DNA from: Halomonas sp. SpR1
GTDB lineage: Bacteria; Pseudomonadota; Gammaproteobacteria; Pseudomonadales; Halomonadaceae
DNA length: 40,844 nucleotides
Direction: 5' to 3'
NCBI RefSeq assembly: GCF_031010175.1
Contig: NZ_JAUAMB010000042.1
Span: 1-40,844, forward strand
This document shows positions 1-6,773 of the stretch, one piece after another. Position 1 is the first letter of the stretch; every line of letters begins with the position of its first letter. The position numbers were made by a program, and so were the translations under genes. The notes beneath the pieces are model-generated. The model was not told where the DNA came from. It saw nothing but the letters and a program-made list of their open reading frames with translations, and searched no databases.

Positions 1-3
1 TTA

Positions 4-122
4 CGCCTGACGACCATAGCATGCGTGAACCACCTGATCCCTTGCCGAACTCAGAAGTGAAACCGCTTAGCGCCGATGGTAGTGTGGGGTCTCCCCATGC
101 GAGAGTAGGTCATCGTCAGGCA
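4..122 (+). rRNA. rrf: 5S ribosomal RNA
   Basis: Component of the large ribosomal subunit. The 5' end GCCTGACGA (5-13) pairs perfectly with TCGTCAGGC (113-121), forming helix I. The conserved internal stretch with CCGAACTCAGAAGTGAAAC (46-64) and the loop-E/helix-IV region GGGGTCTCCCCATG (86-99) are diagnostic of gammaproteobacterial 5S. The 16S and 23S genes would lie to the left, outside the window, so this is the end of an rRNA operon. Exact mature ends are uncertain by one or two bases. Confidence 0.97.
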
Positions 123-134
123 CTTATACCGCAG

Positions 135-162
135 AAAACCCAGCCAATCGGCTGGGTTTTTT
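135..162 (+). terminator. Rho-independent terminator of the rRNA operon
   Basis: An 11-bp perfect stem, AAAACCCAGCC / GGCTGGGTTTT, with loop AATC is followed by a T run. It starts 13 bases after the 5S 3' end, as expected for rRNA operon termination. Confidence 0.93.
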
Positions 163-183
163 GTTTGTATGGAAGAAAACCAA

Positions 184-269
184 GGGGTCTCCCCATGGAG
201 AGTATCGGGGCGCCGACCGGCGGAAGGCCGCCCCCCGGAGCGCCGGCCGGATCATCGTCAGGCACTTAT
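184..269 (+). pseudogene. Truncated second copy of the 5S rRNA 3' end, split by a GC-rich insert
   Basis: Bases 184-197 repeat the intact 5S segment GGGGTCTCCCCATG, 198-204 repeat GAGAGTA, and 252-269 repeat the last 5S bases plus its flank (TCATCGTCAGGCACTTAT). Between 205 and 250 lies a 46-bp almost pure G/C insert containing the hairpin GGCGG-AAGG-CCGCC (219-232) and several CCGG/GGCGCC blocks. The first roughly 82 bases of a 5S gene are missing. The simplest reading is a former tandem 5S copy that lost its 5' part and acquired, or was broken by, a small GC-rich palindromic element. It cannot make a normal 5S. Confidence 0.75.
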
Positions 270-278
270 TATGAAAAA

Positions 279-312
279 TCCCCCAGGGCTGAGGCCTTGG
301 GGGAATTTTTTT
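279..312 (+). terminator. Second Rho-independent terminator after the 5S remnant
   Basis: The stem TCCCCCAGGGC / GCCTTGGGGGA (10 of 11 pairs) with loop TGAG is followed by seven Ts. Its position mirrors the first terminator relative to the intact 5S, supporting the view that 184-269 was once a complete tandem 5S unit. Confidence 0.9.
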
Positions 313-371
313 GCGTGAGGGGAGCTGGTAAATCGTAAGTGGTGAATCGTGAGCAGAAAAGCCACACTCTG

Positions 372-479
372 ACCACTCACCACTCACCACTCACCACTCA
401 CCACTCACCACTCACCACTCACCACTCACCACTCACCACTCACCACTCACCACTCACCACTCACCACTCACCACTCACC
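372..479. repeat. Tandem heptamer array (unit ACCACTC, about 15 copies)
   Basis: A perfect or near-perfect 7-bp microsatellite runs for about 108 bp. The upstream bases 338-345 (AGTGGTGA) are the reverse complement of the array's TCACCACT phase, so 328-479 could also fold as one large hairpin. The open frame across it (Thr-Thr-His-His-Ser-Pro-Leu repeats) is a by-product of the repeat and is not called as a gene. The array stops about 20 bp before the rlmM promoter. Confidence 0.95.
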
Positions 480-497
480 CTAATAGTGCTGAATAAA

Positions 498-506
498 TGC
501 TATGAT
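498..506 (+). promoter_or_regulatory. Extended -10 promoter for rlmM
   Basis: TGC followed by TATGAT (501-506) is a textbook extended -10 element. The -35 position falls on the last bases of the heptamer array, where no TTGACA-like hexamer is seen. The rlmM start codon lies 60 bp downstream. Confidence 0.6.
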
Positions 507-565
507 GCGACCCAATTAATTAGCTAGCCGTCACCGTTTGTGATGGTCGGAATAGAGGTAAAAAG

Positions 566-1633
566 GTGAGTGAAATAGTACCTACGTCGTGGCTCGTCTA
601 CTGCCGTCCAGGGTTTGAAAATGATGCCTTAGCAGAAATGCAGCATCACGCAGCATTAAACGATGTAGGGTGTGAATCTTCTTTTGGCGAGGGTTGGGTA
701 AGCTTAACGCGCACCGATGGCGAAGCGGTGAATGAATTACACCGTCAAGCCGCATTTAAAAAGCTTATTTTCGCTCGCCAAAGCCTGGCTGCGCTACCTG
801 CGCTCACTCTGTCACGTGACGACCGTCTTACTGCTATCTTGGAGCAGGTCAAAGCCAGCCGTTGGAGCTTTGAAGAGATTTGGCATGAAACGCCGGATAC
901 CAACGATGGTAAAGCGCTGGCCGGGCTGATTAAGGCGCTGACCAAGCCGCTGGAAAGTATGTTGAAAAAACGTGGTGCGTTAAGGCGCAGCGCGGGCGCA
1001 CGGCGCTTACATATTTTCTGGACTGATGGCGATCAGGTTCAGTTGGCAATGAGCTTTCCAGGCAATCGTAGCGATTTAATTAATGGTATACGTCGATTGC
1101 GCTTTCCCTCTCGTGCTCCCAGCCGCTCAACGTTGAAGTTGGAAGAGGCGTGGCACGAGTTTATCCCTAGGGAAGAGTGGGAGGCGCGACTTGCACCGCA
1201 TATGCAGGCAGCTGACTTGGGGGCCGCCCCGGGCGGCTGGACATGGCAGCTGGTTCAGCGGGGCATGTACGTGTACGCCATCGATAATGGCCCTATGGAC
1301 ACACAGTTGATGAAGACCGGGCAGATTGATCATCTCAAAGAGGACGGCTTTACCTGGGAGCCACCGCAGCGCCTAGATTGGCTAGTTTGCGATATTGTTG
1401 ATAAACCGGTACGGGTATTAGCCATGGTGGAGCGCTGGCTGATTCGTAAATGGTGCAAAGAGGCGATCTTTAACCTCAAATTGCCCATGAAAAAGCGCTG
1501 GGAGGAGGTCACACGTTGCCTGACTGCCTTGGAAGAGTCGCTTGAAAAAGCAGGCGTGCATGCCACCATATCATGCCGTCACCTCTACCATGATCGTGAA
1601 GAGGTAACGGTGCATGTGAGGCTTAGGGATTAA
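566..1633 (+). CDS. rlmM: 23S rRNA 2'-O-methyltransferase RlmM
   Basis: Methylates the 2'-O-ribose of C2498 (E. coli numbering) in 23S rRNA using S-adenosylmethionine. The 355-residue protein has the family N-terminus (CRPGFE near residues 13-18), the SAM-binding motif DLGAAPGGW (217-225) typical of the RrmJ-like fold, and the conserved CDIVDKP and FNLKLPMKKRW segments carrying catalytic Asp and Lys. Length matches the family. The GTG start at 566 is chosen because AGAGG (554-558) lies 7 bp upstream and the N-terminus then aligns with known RlmM proteins. It is a single gene between the rRNA operon end and a convergent small gene, a fitting location for an rRNA modifier. Confidence 0.96.
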   Translation: MSEIVPTSWLVYCRPGFENDALAEMQHHAALNDVGCESSFGEGWVSLTRTDGEAVNELHRQAAFKKLIFARQSLAALPALTLSRDDRLTAILEQVKASRWSFEEIWHETPDTNDGKALAGLIKALTKPLESMLKKRGALRRSAGARRLHIFWTDGDQVQLAMSFPGNRSDLINGIRRLRFPSRAPSRSTLKLEEAWHEFIPREEWEARLAPHMQAADLGAAPGGWTWQLVQRGMYVYAIDNGPMDTQLMKTGQIDHLKEDGFTWEPPQRLDWLVCDIVDKPVRVLAMVERWLIRKWCKEAIFNLKLPMKKRWEEVTRCLTALEESLEKAGVHATISCRHLYHDREEVTVHVRLRD

Positions 1634-1650
1634 CGCTGGAAATTTCTGAT

Positions 1651-1938
1651 TTAATAGCCAGCTTCGTAAATTCGGATAGTTTCATCTTCGGTTAACAGCG
1701 GTAAAATACGCTGCATGGCCATCGCCCGCGCTTCGCTTGAGTGCCACTCTTTCCAGGCGCGGATGTCACGCCATTTGGTAATCATCAGTCGACGATCGGT
1801 ATGACCCAGTTCTACCAGTGTTTCACCACCGATAAAGCCCCTGACGCCTAAGGAAACACGCATTGCCTCCCGTGCTGCTTGCTCAAATTCTTCTTCAAGA
1901 CCGGGCATAATTCGCCGTTCGATGATAACTTTAATCAT
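1651..1938 (-). CDS. Antibiotic biosynthesis monooxygenase (ABM)-domain protein
   Basis: A 95-residue single-domain protein of the dimeric alpha+beta barrel (ABM) superfamily. It begins with the typical IKVIIERRIMPGLEEEF strand-helix, followed by a GFIGGETL strand and an LMITKWRDIRAWKEWHSS segment that matches the family's W-x5-W-x2-H region. Family members include small cofactor-free monooxygenases and heme-degrading proteins, and the substrate here is unknown. Its start codon is only 29 bp from that of the divergent tusA, so the two promoters must overlap or extend into coding DNA. It converges on rlmM. Confidence 0.82.
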   Translation of the reverse strand: MIKVIIERRIMPGLEEEFEQAAREAMRVSLGVRGFIGGETLVELGHTDRRLMITKWRDIRAWKEWHSSEARAMAMQRILPLLTEDETIRIYEAGY

Positions 1939-1967
1939 ACTTTCTGTTTCCTACATCGAGGATATTA

Positions 1968-2222
1968 ATGGCTGATAATACGGGTACGTTACCCAGCTTT
2001 GACGCGGTACTGGACACCACAGGACTCTACTGCCCAGAGCCTATTATGCTGATGCATAACAAAGTGCGCGACATGACCTCAGGGCAAGTGCTCAAAGTGA
2101 TCGCCACTGACCCAGCCACCACGCGAGACGTGCCCAAGTTTTGTCAATTTTTAGGGCACGATCTGATTGAGCAGGACACCTCCTCTGAGAGTAACTATCT
2201 CTACTTTATTCGGTTGGCATAG
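1968..2222 (+). CDS. tusA: Sulfurtransferase TusA
   Basis: A small sulfur carrier that accepts persulfide sulfur from a cysteine desulfurase and passes it on for tRNA 2-thiouridine synthesis and other sulfur uses. The 84-residue protein carries the hallmark CPEP motif (Cys22-Pro-Glu-Pro25) after LDTTGLY, followed by the VIATDPATTRDVPKFCQFLGH core. Cys22 is the sulfur-carrying residue. The usual ATG is preceded by GAGG. Length and motif fit the SirA/TusA family closely. Three 13-bp direct repeats follow its stop codon. Confidence 0.94.
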   Translation: MADNTGTLPSFDAVLDTTGLYCPEPIMLMHNKVRDMTSGQVLKVIATDPATTRDVPKFCQFLGHDLIEQDTSSESNYLYFIRLA

Positions 2223-2261
2223 CACTTTGAGACAACACTTTGAGACAGCACTTTGAGGCAG
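2223..2261. repeat. Three tandem 13-bp repeats behind tusA
   Basis: CACTTTGAGACAA, CACTTTGAGACAG and CACTTTGAGGCAG follow each other without gaps directly after the tusA stop codon. No hairpin or T run is evident, so this is not an obvious terminator. The rest of the gap up to 2350 shows no further structure. Confidence 0.9.
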
Positions 2262-2350
2262 CCCTTCGATATAGCACGAAAAATCAGGCGAGGCTCAAAT
2301 CAACTAATTGATATTGGCCTCGCTGACAGCCGCAGCACTATGGCGCTCAG

Positions 2351-3046
2351 TTAATCACTCGCCACTACCATCATGGCTAGCGCATCAAGCGTTGCTGGGT
2401 CTTCTTCCAGTATACGGTTGGCAATATGGCGCTGGAAAAAGTAAACGGTTTGATGGCGGGCGTGGGCGCTGTACAAACACTTATCCCCTAACAAAATCGG
2501 CGTCATCGCGGCTTTGTTCTCGTCGGCAAGAAGCGCATCCAAACTACCGTCGCTATAGAGACGCCAGCCATAAACAGGCTTCATGTGCCAGGGCGAGTTG
2601 GGGTGATTCATGCACAGTGCGTGGGTGCCCAGAGTGTCGGGGATTTGCTGAATGAGGGTGACTTCGCCAGAAGCCTCATAATCAAAGTATTCAGCTGCCG
2701 CGACGAGCTCGTGGTATTTGTGATCCGGTGGAGTATCAAAAATTTCTTCCGTTTCAGGATCACGATAACCGATGAAATAGCCATTCTCCTGGCTATTGAG
2801 ATCATGGCAGGCTGCCAGGGTTTCCATCCACGGCACCAAGCCGATGACGCTACCGTCCTCTCTTAATCCCCAGGCCAAAATAGGCAAGCCATAGTAGGCA
2901 TCTGGACTCGCAGCGAGTTGGTACACCATCTCTAGACCATCTAGCTCAGGGGCTAAACGGATTAGGCACTTTTGCGCCTGCTGACGCTGGCGCACAGTTT
3001 CCAGGTCGATGACCTGGGCAGAGCGGGGTGACAGGGATGCGCCCAT
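2351..3046 (-). CDS. Conserved hypothetical protein, 231 residues
   Basis: I do not recognise the family. The protein is soluble, with no signal peptide or membrane segment. It is rich in aromatic residues and has several Trp/Tyr-Gly turns (YYGLPILAWGLREDGSVIGLVPWME and MKPVYGWRLYSDGSLDALL), suggesting two related beta-rich halves, each with a (L/Y)-x-EDGS or YSDGS hairpin. The SD-like AAGGAGGGA lies just upstream of the ATG on the minus strand, supporting this start. It is transcribed alone, convergent with tusA. Codon use resembles neighbouring core genes, so it is probably a lineage-specific core gene. Confidence 0.75.
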   Translation of the reverse strand: MGASLSPRSAQVIDLETVRQRQQAQKCLIRLAPELDGLEMVYQLAASPDAYYGLPILAWGLREDGSVIGLVPWMETLAACHDLNSQENGYFIGYRDPETEEIFDTPPDHKYHELVAAAEYFDYEASGEVTLIQQIPDTLGTHALCMNHPNSPWHMKPVYGWRLYSDGSLDALLADENKAAMTPILLGDKCLYSAHARHQTVYFFQRHIANRILEEDPATLDALAMMVVASD

Positions 3047-3155
3047 TGTGTCCCTCCTTGTGCTGCGTGGTCATCAGATTGGCAAAGCAGACTCATTTAC
3101 CTCTCATATCCACAAATAGCACAACTTGCTCTTAAGGTTAAGGGTTCTGCGCTTT

Positions 3156-4145
3156 TTAATTATCAGAGCAAGGTGAAAAGCGCTCTCGTAGCGCCTGATG
3201 CTCGGTAATTGCTTGTTGAAACTGACCCCAGGGCGCTTGGGCATTGTTCAGCGAAAGCCAGCGTGTTTGATAGCGCTGGATCGCCATTGGCTTGTCGACC
3301 TGCTGCGCATCGATTAAGCGATTGATCGCTGTTAGCCACTGCCTGGCTATGCTTGCTAAACGCTCAAGCGGCTGCGACTCCCAATGAGTCAAGCAGCGAG
3401 TGGTATCGCTGTGCCGAGCTAACAACGCGCTTGCTTCTGTTAAGCGTTGAGTGGCGAGTAGTAGGGCGCGCAGCACTTCGGCGGTTAGAGGCCGCTCTTG
3501 GAGGGTTTTTAAATGGTTTTCAAGGGTTGAAGAGTCTTGCTCCCAGCTGCGGTCAAACTGGTGGTCGGTCATTCGCTGTAAATAATCGATGGCGTCAAGC
3601 TGCCCCACAATAGCGTTTTCATCGAGGTTAGATAAAGGCTGGCTCGCCCGTGAGAAGCTCTTAACCCACTCGCTGGAATCAAAAATAGCGTTCCAGCTTA
3701 CCGCGGGCAGTTGGGCTGTTTTAGTCGCTGTTAATTGCTCCAGGCGGGTACGATCCTCATCGCTTAACTGCTCGGGAACCTCGCTATTTAAGCAGGTGCT
3801 CAGCCGTTGCCAGAGAGTGCGCTCATATAGCCACTGTTGGCTAGGCGGCGCTACACGGCCTAGTTGGTTGTTTCGTGCAGCGACTAGCGATGTGATTTGG
3901 CATTCGCGCAGTGCGTAAACATTCAGCAGGCTATCCCGAGTTTCAGGGATAGCTATAATCCGATCAGGGCGGTCGGGGAAGTCACCAATATTACCGGGAT
4001 CAGCTCGTTCGATGTCTGCCACGGCAAGATCGTTGGCAAGTTGCTGATGGTAGCTCTGCCACTGCTGTTCAGCGGGGTTGTCGTTACAGCCAGCCAGAAG
4101 TGCACTTAAAATGATTGCTAGAGAACGATTTCTCCACCGACCCAT
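3156..4145 (-). CDS. DUF3080-family lipoprotein
   Basis: A 329-residue putative lipoprotein. Its N-terminus is a type II signal peptide with lipobox LLAGC, so Cys19 or Cys20 would be lipidated and the protein anchored in the cell envelope. The rest is helix-rich and Gln/Arg-rich, with conserved Trp and Cys positions (LRECQI, STCLNSEVP, TRCLTHWESQPL) characteristic of DUF3080. No molecular function is known for the family. It starts 2 bp after the stop codon of the upstream MATE transporter on the same strand, so the two are almost certainly co-transcribed and may be translationally coupled. Confidence 0.85.
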   Translation of the reverse strand: MGRWRNRSLAIILSALLAGCNDNPAEQQWQSYHQQLANDLAVADIERADPGNIGDFPDRPDRIIAIPETRDSLLNVYALRECQITSLVAARNNQLGRVAPPSQQWLYERTLWQRLSTCLNSEVPEQLSDEDRTRLEQLTATKTAQLPAVSWNAIFDSSEWVKSFSRASQPLSNLDENAIVGQLDAIDYLQRMTDHQFDRSWEQDSSTLENHLKTLQERPLTAEVLRALLLATQRLTEASALLARHSDTTRCLTHWESQPLERLASIARQWLTAINRLIDAQQVDKPMAIQRYQTRWLSLNNAQAPWGQFQQAITEHQALRERFSPCSDN

Positions 4146-4147
4146 TC

Positions 4148-5566
4148 TTACCCCCGAATGCTTATACGCTGTAAACGCCAGCCAAGTAGTAGGGCCGCAG
4201 TGCTTAGGCCCGCAATCAGGCCAATCCAGTAGCCATGCACCCCGAGTGGAGCAACTATATCACCCACCCCACGGGAGCCCAGCCAGTGGCCGCCGCCGAG
4301 GCCTACGATCCAGTACGAGAGCACCGTGATCACCATCACAATGCGAGTGTCTTTATAGCCGCGTAAGGCGCCTGCTAAATTGACCTGTAACGAGTCGGAG
4401 AGTTGAAAAATAACGGCTAAAGCAATGATCGAGAGCGCTAGCGCCTGTATTTCACGGTTGGAAGTGTAGAGTGCGATCACCGGTTCGGCGCTTACCCATA
4501 GCAGGATACTGTTAATAACCGCAACGATGACACTAATGACAATACCATTCCAGGCGACTTTTCGGGCTAGAGCCAAACGCTGCTGCCCCAGCGTATTACC
4601 CACTCGTACGGTCAGCGCCATACTCAGTGACATTGGCAGCATAAACAGAATAGAGGTGAAGCTAAGCGCTATTTGGTGAGCCCCCACCGTGACTTCACCA
4701 AAGCTGGCAATGAAGAGCGCAATGAGCGTGAACAAGGTCACTTCAACAAAAATGGCCACACCAATTGGCACACCCACTACCACTAGCTCACGAATGCCTG
4801 CCCACTGAGGAGGCGTCAGGTGTTGCCAAATAGCCACGCTCTTGTAAGTATGCCCTCGGCGAGTGTAGCAGGCCATAGCGAGTGCCATCGTCCACATAGA
4901 GAGCGCTGTCGCAATGCCGCAGCCAAATGCCCCTAGGGCAGGCAATTGCTGCAGGCTGCTAGGGATCCAGGTACCCAATAGATCAACCAAGCCATCGCCG
5001 CCATAGATCAAGAGGTAGTTGGCAGGAATATTCACCGTTAGGCCGACCAGGCTGATCCATAGCGCCGGGCGGGTATGATTCATGCCATCGGAAAATGCTC
5101 TAAGCGCCTGAAAAAGGGCAATCCCTGGCATGCCAAAAGCGACGGCTGAAAGGTAGGCAGCAGACTCTCTGCCCACCTCCTGGGGCACCTTCATTAATTC
5201 AAATATCGGCATGACGGCCGACCAGAGCAGCGCTGCAGCCACGACCCCTAGCAGTAGCGCGACCCAAAGCGCTTGATGGACGGCCGGGCGAATAGCCGTA
5301 TTGCGTTGTCCTCCTAGCAAATGGGCCACTATGGGGGTCAGCCCCATTAAGGTGCCGGTCATAAATAGCATGAGCGGCATCCATAGGCTTGAACCCACCG
5401 ATACGGCGGCAAGGGACGTGGCATTATGTCGGCCGGTCATCATCACATCGACAACGCTCATCCCAGCCTGCGCCAGCTGAGCACCACAAATAGGCAGTGC
5501 CAAAAAGATTAAGGCTCGGGTTTCTGGCCAGTACACTGATCTAACGTTTTGAGTAAAGCCGCCCAC
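4148..5566 (-). CDS. norM: MATE family efflux pump (NorM-like)
   Basis: An inner-membrane cation-coupled exporter of cationic drugs and toxins. The 472-residue length and about 12 hydrophobic segments are standard for the MATE family. The N-terminal half shows the conserved LPICGAQLAQAGMSVVDVMMTGRHN segment (the membrane-embedded QxxQ and D-x-MMxGR region), and the second half has the equivalent VGVPIGVAIFVEV start. It is upstream gene of a two-gene unit with the DUF3080 lipoprotein and is divergent from epmC. The substrate cannot be deduced. The symbol reflects best family resemblance and is less certain than the family call. Confidence 0.9.
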   Translation of the reverse strand: MGGFTQNVRSVYWPETRALIFLALPICGAQLAQAGMSVVDVMMTGRHNATSLAAVSVGSSLWMPLMLFMTGTLMGLTPIVAHLLGGQRNTAIRPAVHQALWVALLLGVVAAALLWSAVMPIFELMKVPQEVGRESAAYLSAVAFGMPGIALFQALRAFSDGMNHTRPALWISLVGLTVNIPANYLLIYGGDGLVDLLGTWIPSSLQQLPALGAFGCGIATALSMWTMALAMACYTRRGHTYKSVAIWQHLTPPQWAGIRELVVVGVPIGVAIFVEVTLFTLIALFIASFGEVTVGAHQIALSFTSILFMLPMSLSMALTVRVGNTLGQQRLALARKVAWNGIVISVIVAVINSILLWVSAEPVIALYTSNREIQALALSIIALAVIFQLSDSLQVNLAGALRGYKDTRIVMVITVLSYWIVGLGGGHWLGSRGVGDIVAPLGVHGYWIGLIAGLSTAALLLGWRLQRISIRG

Positions 5567-5619
5567 TTGTTGGCTCCTAAAAGGGTAAAGTTACTGTGAA
5601 AGGCCGCTATATTAGCAGG

Positions 5620-5646
5620 AGCGACTGCTTTTTTGGGCTAGTCGCT
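5620..5646. promoter_or_regulatory. Inverted repeat in the norM/epmC divergent region
   Basis: AGCGACT (5620-5626) and its exact reverse complement AGTCGCT (5640-5646) flank a 13-base T-rich spacer. The site lies between two divergent genes and just upstream of a TATAAT hexamer (5664-5669) facing epmC. It could be an operator or a transcribed hairpin. No regulator is assigned. Confidence 0.45.
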
Positions 5647-5699
5647 TGCATTAATCGTGTGGGTATAATGCCCCCAAACCAGTGACAAACGAGGTCAAT

Positions 5700-6284
5700 G
5701 TGAGTAACACGCAGGATCGATGGACGCTCGAAGATATTACCGCGCTTTTTGACGGAATTTTTGCTGAGCGGTATCAAACCCGATTGATCCGGGGCGGGGA
5801 TGAGCCCCTCTATAGGCCCGCTAACAGCGAAACCCCTTATCATCAGGTTATTTTTGCGCGGGGCTATTATGCCAGTGCGCTGCACGAAATCAGCCATTGG
5901 TGTATTGCCGGTGAAAAACGCCGCCAACTGGAGGATTACGGCTACTGGTACTGCCCCGATGGTCGTAATGCCGAACAGCAGAGGGCATTCGAGCAGGCTG
6001 AGGTGGCCCCACAGGCGCTGGAGTCTATCTTCACCCGTGCCTGTGGACGCGTGTTTCATGTGAGCGTGGATAATTTAGGCGGCGATATCGAGGTGGATAT
6101 AGAGGCTTTTGCGGCGCAAGTAGAGGCACGCGCCCAGCGCTATTTGGAAGAGGGCTTGACGGCCCGCGCTAAGGCTTTCCAGGTAGCGCTTAAAAGCTTC
6201 TATTCTGACCAACTGACACTAGCAGAGGCTGTGGCCCAGGCGCATGCCACCTTGGAGTCAATGGATGAAGTGTTGTTGGCTTAA
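5700..6284 (+). CDS. epmC: Elongation factor P hydroxylase EpmC
   Basis: Catalyses the final hydroxylation of the beta-lysyl-lysine modification on elongation factor P (YfcM family). The 194-residue protein contains the family's metal-site segment ALHEISHWCIAG (His62, Glu63, His66), preceded by the ARGYYASA helix and followed by EDYGYWYCPDGRN. All these are hallmarks of EpmC. The GTG at 5700 is preferred to the in-frame GTG at 5682 because GAGG (5691-5694) sits 5 bp upstream. A TATAAT lies at 5664-5669. The 3' end overlaps the convergent gene by 4 bp. EpmA, EpmB and EF-P are not in the window. Confidence 0.93.
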   Translation: MSNTQDRWTLEDITALFDGIFAERYQTRLIRGGDEPLYRPANSETPYHQVIFARGYYASALHEISHWCIAGEKRRQLEDYGYWYCPDGRNAEQQRAFEQAEVAPQALESIFTRACGRVFHVSVDNLGGDIEVDIEAFAAQVEARAQRYLEEGLTARAKAFQVALKSFYSDQLTLAEAVAQAHATLESMDEVLLA

Positions 6285-6760
6285 TCCTCTTCGGTGAGGC
6301 GCTGATGCATCGATAGCATCACTTCCAGCTCATGCTCTGGGCGCATCGGCTCTAAGCCCAGCTCGCTGAAGGTTTCGCGCCGCTGGCGGTGCCATTCGCC
6401 GGGGGTAAGTGAAGGGTAGAGCACCGACGCCGGGGCTAGCTCAACAAAAGGATCCAGGCCGTAGGTGTCAAACAGCCGCGCCAGCGCCGCTTCGTCGTCG
6501 CCGTTGTCGCTGGTGTAGAGCGTGGCGGAGAAGTGGTCGTTCTCAAGCTCGCGAATCACCTCAAGCGGGCTAACCCCCAGGCTCTCCAGCTCTTCCATAC
6601 TGTAGGCGCCCATGGCATTGGTATCTTCTTTGATCCAGCTATCGTCTGGTTGAATCAATGTCTGCTTCACTCGGCCATCGGGCAGCGACCACGCAATGGC
6701 TAACGGAAGGCCATCGTCTTCGCCTGTCTCTATGGCTATAAACCCTGGATAATCGACCAC
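6281..6760 (-). CDS. Hypothetical protein resembling a degenerate DEDD-fold exonuclease
   Basis: 159 residues with no confident family name. The layout resembles the RNase H-like DEDD exonuclease fold: an N-terminal strand FIAIETGEDDGLPLAIAW in the place of Exo I (Glu kept, Asp replaced), a mid-protein SMEELESLGVSPLEVI helix followed by LYTSDNGDDEAALARLF in the place of Exo II (Asp kept), and a C-terminal HELEVML segment near Exo III. If correct, the catalytic set is incomplete. It lies 13 bp after tatD on the same strand, so the two are probably an operon. TatD itself is a 3'-5' DNase, which makes a nucleic-acid role attractive, but this is inference. Confidence 0.6.
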   Translation of the reverse strand: MVDYPGFIAIETGEDDGLPLAIAWSLPDGRVKQTLIQPDDSWIKEDTNAMGAYSMEELESLGVSPLEVIRELENDHFSATLYTSDNGDDEAALARLFDTYGLDPFVELAPASVLYPSLTPGEWHRQRRETFSELGLEPMRPEHELEVMLSMHQRLTEED

Positions 6761-6773
6761 GCTAATACTCCTG

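Noticed and set aside
339..527. Open frame over the heptamer array encoding THHSPLT repeats
   Set aside because: It is forced by the microsatellite; there is no ribosome-binding site and the frame depends on repeat number.
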